A stretch of DNA of 45,152 bases, taken from the NCBI GenBank assembly GCA_029213025.1, contig JARGOZ010000021.1, positions 1 to 45,152 of the forward strand. The letters are read 5' to 3'. The translations under genes and the position numbers were made by a program. The notes under the pieces were generated by a model, which had not been told where the DNA came from, did not search any database, and was given only the letters and a program-made list of their open reading frames with translations. Positions 31,694 through 41,203 of the stretch are shown one piece after another. Position 1 is the stretch's first letter. Each line of letters begins with the position of its first letter. The stretch comes from Verrucomicrobiales bacterium (lineage in GTDB: Bacteria; Verrucomicrobiota; Verrucomicrobiia; Verrucomicrobiales; DEV007).

Positions 31694-34132
31694 ATGACCC
31701 TCAATACAAACGTAGCTATTCGCGTATTTGTCATCCTGATATCCCTATCAGCGACAGGGTATTCTGATCCGGCGAAAACTGGATCCGCGATCTACGAAAA
31801 GTTGTGTTTGGAATGTCACGGCCAACACGGTGAAGGTGTTGAGGGAATGGCTGACGATCCTCTCTATGGAGATCGCAGCATACAGTCTTTGGCAAAGAGA
31901 ATCGAAAGAACGATGCCGGAAGATGAGGTGCACCTCTGTGTCGGCGAGGAGGCACTTGCCGTGGCTGGATATATTTACGACGCTTTCTACTCAGTCGAAG
32001 CCCGCGCCAGAAAAACTCCGGCAAGAATCGATCTGAGCCGGTTGACGGTTCCGCAATACCAAAATTCCATAGCGGACCTGGTTCTCGGATTTCGGGGGCA
32101 CGTGGGAGGTACGGAAGATCGGGGGATCAAGGCGTGGTACTACGGTGGATTTAAGTTTAACGAGCGAAAAGAAATAAGGGAAAAACGGGAAGCCGAAATC
32201 GCAAAGCGTAAGAAACTGGAGGATGAGGCGAAAAAGACTCCGGAAAAAACAAATAAGGATACTCCGCAAGAAAAATATAAACCCAAATTCGACCGCTTTG
32301 AGAGATTGGATAAGCGGATAAAGTTTGATTTTGGAGAAGGGGTTCCCTCGTTCCACGAGGCCAAAGATTTTTCCAGCGAGGGGTTTTCGATCCGGTGGGA
32401 GGGTTCAATCCTTGCGGAAGACACCGGCACCTACGAATTCGTAATCCGGACCCGCAATGGAGCCACTCTTTGGGTTAACGAAAACGATCATGGCGAAACC
32501 GGAATTAAACTGATCGATGCGTGGGTAGCCCCCTCCAACGAGGTGCGGGACGAAACGGGAAGCCTGTTTCTTATCGGTGGCCGGCCTTACCCGATTCGGC
32601 TCGAATTTTTTACCTACAAAGAAGACAAGGCATCCATCGAGCTGCTCTGGAAAAAACCGCACGGGATTCTCGAAACAATTCCGGAAAGGAATCTGACGCC
32701 GCATCGTGTTCATGAAACTCTTGCCGTTGCGACGCCTTTTCCGGCCGATGATCGCAGCGTCGGTTACGAGCGCGGCACAAATGTATCCAAAGCATGGTTT
32801 GATGCCGTTACAGCTGGAGCTGTCGAATCCGCTGACTATGTGATGGCCCATCTCGATGCTCTGGCCCGAACCCGGGCTGATAAACCGGATTACGACAAGA
32901 AGGTGCGGGATTTCGGCTTACAATTTGTCGAGCGCGCTTTTCGGCGTCCACTTTCAGAGGTTGAACGGAAAAAGTATGTGGAACAACACTTCGAAGGGGC
33001 GAAATCTCTCGACCTTGCGGTGAAGCGCCTGGTTCTCATGGCACTTACCTCGCCTCGTTTTCTATATCCGGGGTTGTCCCGTGGCGATGAGCCTGATCAA
33101 TGGGGTATCGCGGCACAGCTGGCCCTGACTCTGTGGGATTCTGTTCCCGATCAAAGACTCCGGGATAAAGCAGCGAAGGGTCATCTCGACCGTCCGCAAA
33201 AGATCGAAGATGTAGCCAAACAAATGACGTGGGACTGGCGAACCCGGGCCAAGATGAAGGGATTTTTCCATCATTGGCTGGAGTTGGAACGGGCCGGGGA
33301 ACTGGCCAAGGATAAATCGGTTTATCCTGAATTTTCAGACGCGGTCCTGTCGGATTTGCGGACTTCTTTAAACCTGTTCCTCGAAGATGCCGTTTGGGGC
33401 GAGGGGGCGAATTACCGGAAACTTTTATTGGATGACCATTTGTATCTCAATGAGCGGTTGGGCAAACTCTACGGCAAATCTGACATCAAAGGTGACTTCA
33501 CCAAAGTGTCCATTCCTTCGGATCATCGTTCCGGAATCATTACTCATCCATTTCTCCTTTCGTCTCTCGCTTATCACAACAGCACGTCACCGATCCACCG
33601 GGGGGTGTTTTTGACCCGGAATATTGTCGGAATGACGCTGAAATCGCCTCCCATGGCCAATGTCTTTAAAGAGGGCAAATTTGATCCATCTCTTACAATG
33701 AGGGAGAAGGTTACTGAAATGACCCGGTCGAAAGCCTGTATGGCATGCCACGTAACAATCAATCCGCTGGGATTCAGCCTCGAGAATTACGACGGTATCG
33801 GTCGTTGGCAGACAAAAGATAAAAACAAGCCGGTGAATTCCACCGGAAACCTGAAAACGGAGTCCGGGGAGACATTGAAAATCCGGGGCGCACGAGATGT
33901 TGCCGAATATGCAGCCAGTTCCGACTCAGCGCACCGCGCTTTTATCCAGCAACTTTTCCATCACATGGTGAAACAGCCGGTTCGGGCCTACGGGCCGGAA
34001 ACAATGGAGAAACTGCGGGCTGATTTTGAAAAATCCGGATGTTACATTCCGGACCTTTTGATCGATATTGCTGTGACATCGATTTCGGGAGAAAATAAAC
34101 AAGTTCCTCTAAGCATCGCCAAACAACCATGA
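31694..34132 (+). CDS. Secreted cytochrome c / PA14 / DUF1592-family protein
   Basis: An 812-residue exported protein (signal about 1-24). A cytochrome c domain has CLECH at 38-42. DUF1587 begins near 115 with [16 protein letters not shown] charged Lys/Glu-rich helix (about 155-195) leads into a PA14 domain (about 205-340: [38 protein letters not shown]). DUF1595/DUF1592/DUF1588/DUF1585 then run to the end. They include [14 protein letters not shown], a second haem-like site CMACH (682-686) in [13 protein letters not shown], and a C-terminal [15 protein letters not shown]14 suggests carbohydrate binding. It overlaps the DUF1552 start by ATGA, the usual partner in PVC genomes. The biochemical activity is not established for the family. 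Confidence 0.87.
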   Translation: MTLNTNVAIRVFVILISLSATGYSDPAKTGSAIYEKLCLECHGQHGEGVEGMADDPLYGDRSIQSLAKRIERTMPEDEVHLCVGEEALAVAGYIYDAFYSVEARARKTPARIDLSRLTVPQYQNSIADLVLGFRGHVGGTEDRGIKAWYYGGFKFNERKEIREKREAEIAKRKKLEDEAKKTPEKTNKDTPQEKYKPKFDRFERLDKRIKFDFGEGVPSFHEAKDFSSEGFSIRWEGSILAEDTGTYEFVIRTRNGATLWVNENDHGETGIKLIDAWVAPSNEVRDETGSLFLIGGRPYPIRLEFFTYKEDKASIELLWKKPHGILETIPERNLTPHRVHETLAVATPFPADDRSVGYERGTNVSKAWFDAVTAGAVESADYVMAHLDALARTRADKPDYDKKVRDFGLQFVERAFRRPLSEVERKKYVEQHFEGAKSLDLAVKRLVLMALTSPRFLYPGLSRGDEPDQWGIAAQLALTLWDSVPDQRLRDKAAKGHLDRPQKIEDVAKQMTWDWRTRAKMKGFFHHWLELERAGELAKDKSVYPEFSDAVLSDLRTSLNLFLEDAVWGEGANYRKLLLDDHLYLNERLGKLYGKSDIKGDFTKVSIPSDHRSGIITHPFLLSSLAYHNSTSPIHRGVFLTRNIVGMTLKSPPMANVFKEGKFDPSLTMREKVTEMTRSKACMACHVTINPLGFSLENYDGIGRWQTKDKNKPVNSTGNLKTESGETLKIRGARDVAEYAASSDSAHRAFIQQLFHHMVKQPVRAYGPETMEKLRADFEKSGCYIPDLLIDIAVTSISGENKQVPLSIAKQP

Positions 34133-35451
34133 ACACCTCTATGATTCAACGCCGCCAGTTTTTGAGAGATATTGGCGTATCGGCAGCCACTCTGCCTTTT
34201 TTGACCGGTTTGCCGGGCTTGAATGCTGCTCAGGGCGGGGGAAAGCAGCGTCTCATTGTTATGTTTTCGCCGAACGGCACCGTTCCCGAAGAATTTTGGC
34301 CAAAGGGCGAGGGTCAGGAATTTCAACTGGGTAAAATTCTGCAACCTCTTGCGCCGTTCAAGGATCAGATGCTGGCTCTCCGCGGCATAAACAACAGGAT
34401 TGGAGGCGACGGTGACCGTCACATGCGCGGAATGAGCTGTCTTCTCACCGGGACCGAACTTTTTCCGGGCAATATCCAGGGGGGATCAGATACCCCGGCT
34501 GGTTGGGCAAGCGGGATTTCGATTGATCAGGAGTTAAAAAATTTCCTTCAGAGCCGCGAGGATTCGAGGACCCGGTTTGGTTCTCTGGAATTCGGCGTAG
34601 CGGTGCCGAACCGGGCTGATCCCTGGACCCGGATGAGCTATTCCGGTCCCAACAAGCCCGTCGCGCCGATCAATGACCCCGAACAAATGTTGTCGCGGCT
34701 GTATGGCAAAATGAAGGACAAAGAAAGTCTGGCCAGTATCATTGATGATGTTCGTGATGATTTGGCTCTCATTTCGAAAAAGCTGGGTGCTGAAGACCGT
34801 GCCCGGTTGGAGGAGCATCTCACCCTGGTTCGCGAAATGGAACAGGAGTTGAAACGTGAAGATGACGATGACCATCTCGCGCATCCCGTTCCCGATATCG
34901 ATCCGGATATCGAGTTGGTAAACGATAACACTCCGAAAATCAGCCGGATGCAGATCGACCTGCTCGTGAATGCCATGGCTAATGACATGACACGGATCGC
35001 AACTCTGCAGTTTATGCGATCTGTCGGTCAGGCGAGAATGAACTGGCTTGGAGTGAAAGAAGGCCACCACAGCCTTTCTCACGAACCGGATAAGAATATC
35101 GAAGCGGTGGACAAACTGGTCAAAATCAATTCCTGGTTCGCCGGTGAACTCGCTTATCTTACCCGGAAGCTCGCGAATACACCGGAACCCGGTGCCAACG
35201 GCAGTATGCTGGACAACACGCTGATTATTTGGCTGAACGAACTGGGCAAAGGAAACAGTCACACTTTGAATGATGTGCCGTTTCTTTTAATCGGTGGAAA
35301 AGCCCACGGCTTCAAGACCGGGCGAAGTCTGAATATGAAAGGCGCACCTCACAACCGACTCTGGTTGTCGGTCGCTCAGTCGATGGGGCACAATATTTCC
35401 ACGTTCGGAACGGAAAAATATTGTGAGAAAGGGCCGCTGGAGCTTGGATGA
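34129..35451 (+). CDS. DUF1552 protein with Tat-like signal
   Basis: A 440-residue DUF1552 member, probably with an alkaline-phosphatase-like fold related to DUF1501. An RRQFLRD twin-arginine motif (8-14) and following hydrophobic stretch indicate export. Family blocks: [53 protein letters not shown]. It is translationally coupled to the DUF1592 gene by a 4-base overlap, the conserved pairing of these families. The stop TGA is directly adjacent to the convergent hydrolase's stop (35452), with no spacer. Function unproven; a partnership with the haem protein in oxidising an extracellular compound is inferred. Confidence 0.87.
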   Translation: MNTSMIQRRQFLRDIGVSAATLPFLTGLPGLNAAQGGGKQRLIVMFSPNGTVPEEFWPKGEGQEFQLGKILQPLAPFKDQMLALRGINNRIGGDGDRHMRGMSCLLTGTELFPGNIQGGSDTPAGWASGISIDQELKNFLQSREDSRTRFGSLEFGVAVPNRADPWTRMSYSGPNKPVAPINDPEQMLSRLYGKMKDKESLASIIDDVRDDLALISKKLGAEDRARLEEHLTLVREMEQELKREDDDDHLAHPVPDIDPDIELVNDNTPKISRMQIDLLVNAMANDMTRIATLQFMRSVGQARMNWLGVKEGHHSLSHEPDKNIEAVDKLVKINSWFAGELAYLTRKLANTPEPGANGSMLDNTLIIWLNELGKGNSHTLNDVPFLLIGGKAHGFKTGRSLNMKGAPHNRLWLSVAQSMGHNISTFGTEKYCEKGPLELG

Positions 35452-36837
35452 TTACAGGGTTTCGAGGATTTTCGAAACGAACTCTCCCTGATTCCATGCA
35501 TCTTGTTCGAGGGTAAATCCCAGACGGACCACAACCAGTTTTTTCTCCGGCGATATAGAGACAAACTGTCCCTCATGGCCGGACATGTGAAAGATTCCGG
35601 CAGGTAAATCGGAGCGGTCATTTTGGCCCTCCAGTTTGAGCCAGAAGTGGGCCCCGTACTCACCCTGCGGAGCCGCAGGGGCGGGTGTTCGGCAGTACTC
35701 CATCCAGCCTTCCGGCAGAATACGTTCTTCGTTCCAAATTCCGTCATTGGCGTAAAGAAGGCCCAGTCTCGCCCAGTCACGGGCGGTCGCGTAGACGAAA
35801 GACGAACCAACAAATGTCCCGGAAGCATCGCGCTCCAGAATGGCGGAGTGCGCTCCGATTTTGTGGAACAGTTCGCGCTTCGGAAAAGCATGGTAAATCG
35901 CGTCATCGTTAATTTTTTCCCGAATGATCCGGCAGAGAAGGTTTGTGGTGCCGCTGGCGTATTCGAAAAAAGTTCCGGGCGGTTTGTCGGCGGGCTTGGT
36001 CGCGGCAAATCCGGCGGCATTTCCTGTGCGGAACAGCATCATCGATATGTCGCTTTCCGGATCGACGGAATACGTTTCGTTAAAGTCGATCCCGCTGCTC
36101 ATGTGCAGCATGTTGTCGAGGCTGATCGCAGCGCGCGGATCGCCCTCTGTTTGCCAGGCCTGTAGGAGTGATTTGTCCTCAAGATGGAGTTTTCCCTGAT
36201 CTACCATGATTCCGACCAGCGCATTGGTAACGCTTTTGGCCATCGACCAGCCTTTCAGCGGCATGTCGGCATCGAAACCCGGAGCATACTTTTCCGCAAT
36301 AACCCGACCGTCGTAAACTATGACGATGGCTCTCGTTCTGAGTGGGTTGTCCGGTTCTGAAAACGCGGAGTCGATCAGCGAATTCAGCATTTTTCGATTG
36401 ATCGAAGCGGGCGCGAGCGAAATGTCGACTCTATTCCCCTCCGGCCAGAGCAGGGAGGGATTGGCGGGGGGGGCAGCAACAGCCCCCGACGTTTCCCTCC
36501 GCAGTTGTTCCGGCGTTTTACCGATAGCAAGGGTGGTGCCGATGCCTTCTCTGAAAACGGCTGTAGCGGGATGTAGTCCGAAAAAAGACACAGTGACCGA
36601 GTCGACGGCCTTTTTCGTCCGGAACACTTTCAGAAAGTTGAGATCCCCCGCTGAAACATCCTCGATTTCCGAGGACAAAATGTCCCTGCCTGAAATATAT
36701 GCTGCAGCGCACAGGGTCTTCGCTTTGAATGCGACCGCCATTTCAGCTCGGGGCCTTGCGTACCGGTCTGCCAATGCCAGTGCTATCGCAAAAACAATCA
36801 AAGCGGGAAGGATAACTCCTTTGAGAATTTTTTTCAT
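35452..36837 (-). CDS. Serine hydrolase, class C beta-lactamase/PBP fold
   Basis: A 461-residue membrane-anchored or exported protein with an N-terminal hydrophobic helix (about 6-24). The penicillin-binding-protein fold is marked by SMAK (Ser198-Lys201), MLHMSSGIDFNETY, the YASGTTN segment in place of the YxN motif and HMSGHEGQF in place of KTG. Such proteins are usually esterases, D-aminopeptidases or peptidoglycan hydrolases rather than resistance enzymes. The N-terminal ~135 residues before the hydrolase domain are an extra region without recognised motifs. The upstream side (36838 onward) carries repeat locus 4, within 40 bases of the start. Confidence 0.83.
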   Translation of the reverse strand: MKKILKGVILPALIVFAIALALADRYARPRAEMAVAFKAKTLCAAAYISGRDILSSEIEDVSAGDLNFLKVFRTKKAVDSVTVSFFGLHPATAVFREGIGTTLAIGKTPEQLRRETSGAVAAPPANPSLLWPEGNRVDISLAPASINRKMLNSLIDSAFSEPDNPLRTRAIVIVYDGRVIAEKYAPGFDADMPLKGWSMAKSVTNALVGIMVDQGKLHLEDKSLLQAWQTEGDPRAAISLDNMLHMSSGIDFNETYSVDPESDISMMLFRTGNAAGFAATKPADKPPGTFFEYASGTTNLLCRIIREKINDDAIYHAFPKRELFHKIGAHSAILERDASGTFVGSSFVYATARDWARLGLLYANDGIWNEERILPEGWMEYCRTPAPAAPQGEYGAHFWLKLEGQNDRSDLPAGIFHMSGHEGQFVSISPEKKLVVVRLGFTLEQDAWNQGEFVSKILETL

Positions 36838-36872
36838 CTGATGTGCCGTTTCTTATACGCCCGGTTCCGGAC

Positions 36873-36927
36873 TGTACCCTGTTTAATCCGGGACTTAACA
36901 GGGTACAGCCTTCTATTGCACCCTGTT
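36873..36927. repeat. Dispersed GTACCCTGT repeat, locus 4 (three alternating copies)
   Basis: TGTACCCTGT (36873-36882), AACAGGGTAC (36897-36906) and TGCACCCTGT (36918-36927), in alternating orientation with centres 24 and 21 bp apart. The first spacer contains TCCGGGA as at locus 1. Confidence 0.85.
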
Positions 36928-36956
36928 TAATCAGAAAAACGACGCAGGAATTGCCA

Positions 36957-36992
36957 ACAAAAAAACCTTCCGGTGTTTCCACCGGAAGGTTT
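36957..36992 (-). terminator. Strong intrinsic terminator for the Gfo/Idh/MocA gene
   Basis: A perfect 13-bp stem (36963-36975 with 36980-36992, loop TTTC) contains AACCTTCCGG. Read on the minus strand it is followed by a run of T broken by one G, so it should end the transcript of the gene that stops at 37220. The plus strand has a weaker T-rich tail, so it may work both ways. Confidence 0.8.
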
Positions 36993-37219
36993 GAAATTTG
37001 TTTTCTCAGCAGACCGCTTAGAGGAGCATTTCTAGCGTCATCTTCGCGGTCCACAGACCACTTCGGAATGAGTGTCAGCCGAGGCCAGTTGGGTTTTTGA
37101 GGAGCATGATGATGTGAAAAGCGGCAACTAGTCTTTTTACGAAGGCAGCCCGGTTATACCGCAGTTCTCGCGACAAACCAGGCTTGCTCCGAATATAGCT
37201 CCCACCGGCTGTCGGACTT

Positions 37220-38629
37220 CTAATACTCCCGGTCTTTTTTGATTCCCGGCTCCGGGATTGGGTAAAAACCGTTTTCATCCGGCTTCAACGGAGAATCGCC
37301 GTCGAGGGTGAGTTCCTTCACATTCGGTGCCATGATGTGTTCGCTGTTCAGCATTTGATCGTAGTTGATTTCCTGGCCGGTGTGATCTGCCATACGCCCC
37401 ATGGATGTGGTGATACTGGCGGCGATTCCCCGTTCCACTTCGTTGTAGGGAGTGTCGTTCCGGATGGCATCGAGTAGGTGTTCCCATTCAAGATCGTACG
37501 GGTTGGGTTCGCGTGGCGTCTGCGGGAATGCCCAGACGAGATTTTCCGGCTTCCCGCGCAGGTTCGTACTGATGTTATGATCGCTGAAAATGCGGGAATG
37601 AGCCGGGGTGTGGCTCTTCGCGGAAATCGTAGCAGCGCCTTTTGTGCCGTGCGCGTAGGCGGCAAATTCCTGGCGGCACCCTTTCATGTTACGGCCGTCA
37701 TAAAAGAATTTCGTGCCATCGGCGAAGGTATACTCAACAGAGTAGCTGTCGAAGTTCTGGTCGATGTGATCCTCGTCGCGATAGTGCCGCCCTCCCTGAG
37801 CCTGCGCTTTGACCGGCCAGGCGTTTTTCATCCAGCAACATTCATCAATTCCGTGGATGAAAAAGTCGCTGAACGCGCCGCCACTCAGCCAGAGGAAGCT
37901 GTGGAAATTCCTGATCTGGTATTTAAGATCGCTCATATCCCCGGGATTCTTTTTCGTAAAACAGCTGCCGATGGGTCCCTGTGCCCGGTAGGAGCGCATC
38001 ATGGTAATGTCGCCAATCGCACCATCCTGAATTCTTTTGTGCAACTCACCACGGGCGGCGCAGTGGCGACACATCAGGCCAACGCCCACTTTGAGGTTTT
38101 TTGCTTTGGCCTTCTCATTGATTTCCAGAATTTTTCTGGATGAGAATCCATCGGGGGTCACCGGTTTCTCCATAAACACATGGAGTCCTTTTTCGACTGC
38201 ATATTCGAACATGGGCCAGCGAAAAGCACAGGGTGTCGTCAGGATTGCAATATCACCCGGTTTCATCGAATCCATGGCGCTCTTGTAGCCGTCGAAACCT
38301 ATGAATTTTCTCTCTTCTGCGACGTCGATTTTATCAGCGATCGTTTCCTGTTTGAGAAGAACTTCATGGCTGCGGTTTAATTTGTCTTCGAACACATCGA
38401 CCATTGCATGAAGCTTAAGCGGGCCAAGTGCTCCTGATACGGACAGGGCGTTTTTCACAGCGCCTGTGCCGCGTCCGCCACACCCTACGAGGGAAATCTT
38501 GATCTCTTCATTACCTTGAGCATGAACGTGCGGCAGGACAATCCCTGATAAAACGGAGGCTCCGGCCGCTGCTTTCAGAGTAGTTCGACGGGAAAGATGC
38601 GATTTTGATTGGTTTTGATCCGAATTCAT
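37220..38629 (-). CDS. Tat-exported Gfo/Idh/MocA-family oxidoreductase
   Basis: A 469-residue NAD(P)-dependent oxidoreductase-like protein. A twin-arginine leader (SRRTTLK at 13-19) ends in HVHAQ near 38, typical of the many exported Gfo/Idh/MocA proteins in PVC bacteria. The Rossmann motif GCGGRGTG is at 49-56, and the family's EKP motif is at 154-156. The C-terminal part has the alpha/beta substrate domain with GGAFSDFFIHGIDECCWM. Members usually act on sugars or inositols; the exported ones carry pre-loaded cofactor. The gene is monocistronic, with its terminator near 36960-36992, and is divergent from the TolC-like gene across a 169-bp AT-rich gap (38630-38798). Confidence 0.87.
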   Translation of the reverse strand: MNSDQNQSKSHLSRRTTLKAAAGASVLSGIVLPHVHAQGNEEIKISLVGCGGRGTGAVKNALSVSGALGPLKLHAMVDVFEDKLNRSHEVLLKQETIADKIDVAEERKFIGFDGYKSAMDSMKPGDIAILTTPCAFRWPMFEYAVEKGLHVFMEKPVTPDGFSSRKILEINEKAKAKNLKVGVGLMCRHCAARGELHKRIQDGAIGDITMMRSYRAQGPIGSCFTKKNPGDMSDLKYQIRNFHSFLWLSGGAFSDFFIHGIDECCWMKNAWPVKAQAQGGRHYRDEDHIDQNFDSYSVEYTFADGTKFFYDGRNMKGCRQEFAAYAHGTKGAATISAKSHTPAHSRIFSDHNISTNLRGKPENLVWAFPQTPREPNPYDLEWEHLLDAIRNDTPYNEVERGIAASITTSMGRMADHTGQEINYDQMLNSEHIMAPNVKELTLDGDSPLKPDENGFYPIPEPGIKKDREY

Positions 38630-38798
38630 ATGGATAAATCAATCCAACGGGAACAAGGACGGGTCAACGGCGCACCTCGGTAAATATTTTAAATTAATTA
38701 ACCTTTAGCATTTCTTAGAATAACCAAAAAAATTGCGAATCAATGTTGACTTGAATGACGTGATTGTTTACACCTCTTGGCTAAGCTCGACACAAACG

Positions 38799-41027
38799 AT
38801 GAAAAAAATACGCCATTTCCTTACTTTTCTTCTAATACCTGTAGTGGGTTGTCCGTTGTTGACAGTCGCACAGGAGTCTCCTTCCGTTTCGGTGAAGCCG
38901 GTAGAGAAGGAATCCCAGCCGGTGAAAGATGCGGTGAAGAAAGTGAAGTCCTCGCTGTTTGCTACTGATCGCGAAGGAGTCGATCTTCCGGCACTGCCTG
39001 CATTACCAAATGTAGTGGATCCTGTGCGCGGCCCGATTCCGGCAGGTGGAGGAGACAATGAGCCACTTCTCGGTGATACCCAGGCTGTGGAAATGATTGA
39101 GACCGCCCCGGCACCCGACGGTGAGCCCGATGGAAATGGTCCAGTCGCTGCTGAAGTGAAAAATGGTGGAAAGTGGCCGAAAGGAACTCAATTCAAGTCG
39201 GCGCGCCTGCCCGATGAATCGGTTCAGGGTGCAACCGGGACTTACCAGAAGGAAACCCGGCTGACATCGAAAGTCGAGGATCACACCGCGATTGACGATC
39301 TCGAAGTTACTTCCGATCCTTTAAACCGGTTTCCTTTCTGTCCTCTTCCATTGGTGAAGAAGTCCGTGTCCGAGCAAAATGTGGAATGGCTTATCAGTGA
39401 GGTGGCAAAAGAGTATTCGAAAAATCTGGCGGACATTAATGATGACTCTTCTCTGCGAAGGCTTCCCGGCGTCCCCGGAAACATGAGTGCTAACTGGTCG
39501 AGCAGAATGTATCAGCGTGTTTGGCGTGAGCACGGTGCAATTCGTCGGACCATCCGCGATACCTACGGTGAGGCACTTCGTTACTCTCACCAAATTAAAA
39601 GCTTTTCAGAAATTCCGGTGATTCGTCAGACTGGTATTCAGGAGGCGTATGGCCAGTTTGACATGATCGCTTTTATCGACGGCCGCTACACTCATACAAA
39701 TGAGCCTACCTCCAGCACCCTGACTACCGGTCAAATTCAGGGGAGATTTGATCAGCAACTCAAGGAAGGTGACTTTGGTGTCAGGAAGAAGCTCCAGACA
39801 GGAACCGAGTTGTCACTTACCAACAGTCTTTCGACATTGAATAACAATTCGAACTTCCTGCAGCCGAATCCCCAGTCGGGATCCGAGGTGGTTCTGTCCA
39901 TTTCTCATCCTTTACTCAAGGGCGGCGGCTATCACTACAACACTGCCGGGATAAAAATTGCGATGCTTGATTCCAAAATGGGTGTCACGGAATACGTTCG
40001 CCAGCTGGAACAGTATCTCCTTGAGATTAGCCGCACGTATTGGGGCGTCTATCTCGCTCGTGCAAACTTTGTGCAGAAGAAACTCGCCGTAGCTCAAACC
40101 GCTCGCATTGTTGAGCAACTCGAAGAGCGTGCTGAAGTTGACCCGGAGGCCAATGCTTCTGAATTGTTAAGAGCACGCTCCTCAGTCGCCCAGCGCAACG
40201 CAGCACTCGTTCGTGCCGAAATGTCGATCAGACTGGCGGAAGATCGTCTGAGAACTTTGGTTAGCGGTCCTGATTTTGCTCTCGGAAAAAGCACCGAGAT
40301 TATTCCATGCAGTCGGCCAATTTTGGCGGCTCCCCAGGAAGATGTCCGGGAAGTGGCCCGTGCCGCCATCAGTAACCGTCCCGAGTTGCTTGAAGCATTC
40401 TACCAGACACAAGCCGCCGGCATTCGTCGGGATCTCGCCAAGAACGAGTTGCTTCCCACTTTAAATCTGATTATTGAAACTTCTCAAACCGGTCTCGGTG
40501 GGCGCAGAGATTTGAGTTCCGCCATTGATGATCAGTGGGATAATCAAAATGGGCATCTGTTCGGTTTCAGTTTCGAGAAACCCCTCGGCAATAATTTCGC
40601 GAAAGCACGTCATGAGCGTCGTAGGCACGAGCTTCGTCAGCAGCTCAGCAACGTGAAGACTACGATCGACAACATCGCTCTCGAAGCGATCGTTGCCTAT
40701 CGCGAGCTTCAGACAGCTTATCGTGACATGCAGGGCAAATATCAGACGGCACTCGCAACTCGCGAAGAAGTCAGGGAACTGGAAAACCGCCTGAACGTCG
40801 ATGCGAACGGAAACTCGGTTGGCTATCAGTTACAGCTGATTCTCGATGCTCTGGATCGTAACCTCGCCTCTGAAGAAGCATTCCTTGTTAGTGTTGTGAC
40901 CTATAATGTTGCATTCACTTCTCTGGATAAAGCCCGGGGATCTCTTCTCAAGCGTCATGACGTTGGAGTGTTCAGGACAATGGAAGACGGGCTGAATACC
41001 ATACATGCCGGTTTCCCGCAGAATTAA
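38799..41027 (+). CDS. TolC-family outer-membrane efflux protein with long N-terminal extension
   Basis: With the ATG at 38799 the product is 742 residues, starting MKKIRHFLTFLLIPVVG with a signal ending near residue 25. The C-terminal half (from about 375) has the TolC/OEP pattern. It contains long helices with YVRQLEQYLLEISRTYWGVYLARANFVQKK split over the first repeat, VDPEANASELLRARSSVAQR, LLPTLNLIIETS, and a second helical repeat near 590-640. TolC proteins are usually 450-500 residues; the extra N-terminal part (about 26-250) is Pro/Glu-rich and then unknown. It should form the outer-membrane exit duct for an adaptor-linked exporter. The frame is open to a TTG at 38733, but the ATG directly precedes a standard signal. 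It ends just before a terminator, upstream of the SecA-like gene. Confidence 0.85.
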   Translation: MKKIRHFLTFLLIPVVGCPLLTVAQESPSVSVKPVEKESQPVKDAVKKVKSSLFATDREGVDLPALPALPNVVDPVRGPIPAGGGDNEPLLGDTQAVEMIETAPAPDGEPDGNGPVAAEVKNGGKWPKGTQFKSARLPDESVQGATGTYQKETRLTSKVEDHTAIDDLEVTSDPLNRFPFCPLPLVKKSVSEQNVEWLISEVAKEYSKNLADINDDSSLRRLPGVPGNMSANWSSRMYQRVWREHGAIRRTIRDTYGEALRYSHQIKSFSEIPVIRQTGIQEAYGQFDMIAFIDGRYTHTNEPTSSTLTTGQIQGRFDQQLKEGDFGVRKKLQTGTELSLTNSLSTLNNNSNFLQPNPQSGSEVVLSISHPLLKGGGYHYNTAGIKIAMLDSKMGVTEYVRQLEQYLLEISRTYWGVYLARANFVQKKLAVAQTARIVEQLEERAEVDPEANASELLRARSSVAQRNAALVRAEMSIRLAEDRLRTLVSGPDFALGKSTEIIPCSRPILAAPQEDVREVARAAISNRPELLEAFYQTQAAGIRRDLAKNELLPTLNLIIETSQTGLGGRRDLSSAIDDQWDNQNGHLFGFSFEKPLGNNFAKARHERRRHELRQQLSNVKTTIDNIALEAIVAYRELQTAYRDMQGKYQTALATREEVRELENRLNVDANGNSVGYQLQLILDALDRNLASEEAFLVSVVTYNVAFTSLDKARGSLLKRHDVGVFRTMEDGLNTIHAGFPQN

Positions 41028-41058
41028 AACCGCTTTTGATTCGTTAGTCTTTGTGATC

Positions 41059-41088
41059 AGGCTTCCTGCGAATGCGGGAAGCCTTTTT
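41059..41088 (+). terminator. Intrinsic terminator after the TolC-like gene
   Basis: An 11-bp stem (41059-41069 with 41074-41084, one T-G pair, loop GAAT) containing AGGCTTCC/GGAAGCCT, followed by five T. It lies 32 bases after the TolC-like stop, so the SecA-like gene probably has its own promoter in 41089-41203 or depends on read-through. Confidence 0.85.
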
Positions 41089-41203
41089 CATGTAAACCGG
41101 AAAAATATCATTTAATTGTGTTCAAAACAGGCTTTTACCCGTCTTAAGTGGTCCCTCCGGTAGGATTGCTTAATTGTGACGAATCGATTATAGTTGCCAG
41201 AAT

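Larger units (their letters stand above)
36838..37219. other. Intergenic region with repeat locus 4 and a minus-strand terminator
   Basis: No gene is supported here. The left part holds three copies of the dispersed repeat (36873-36927) and the centre a strong hairpin (36963-36992). From 36993 to 37219 I see only non-coding sequence; GAGGAGCAT occurs twice (about 37020 and 37098), of no clear meaning. Confidence 0.5.

Noticed and set aside
35452..36837. Beta-lactamase antibiotic-resistance gene
   Set aside because: Class C fold motifs are those of general serine hydrolases, with no YxN or KTG in standard form and no ampR-type regulator.
38746..38775. Promoter TTGACT with a -10 near 38769 before the TolC-like gene
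   Set aside because: The -10 match is only about half; the position is plausible but the signal is too weak to list.
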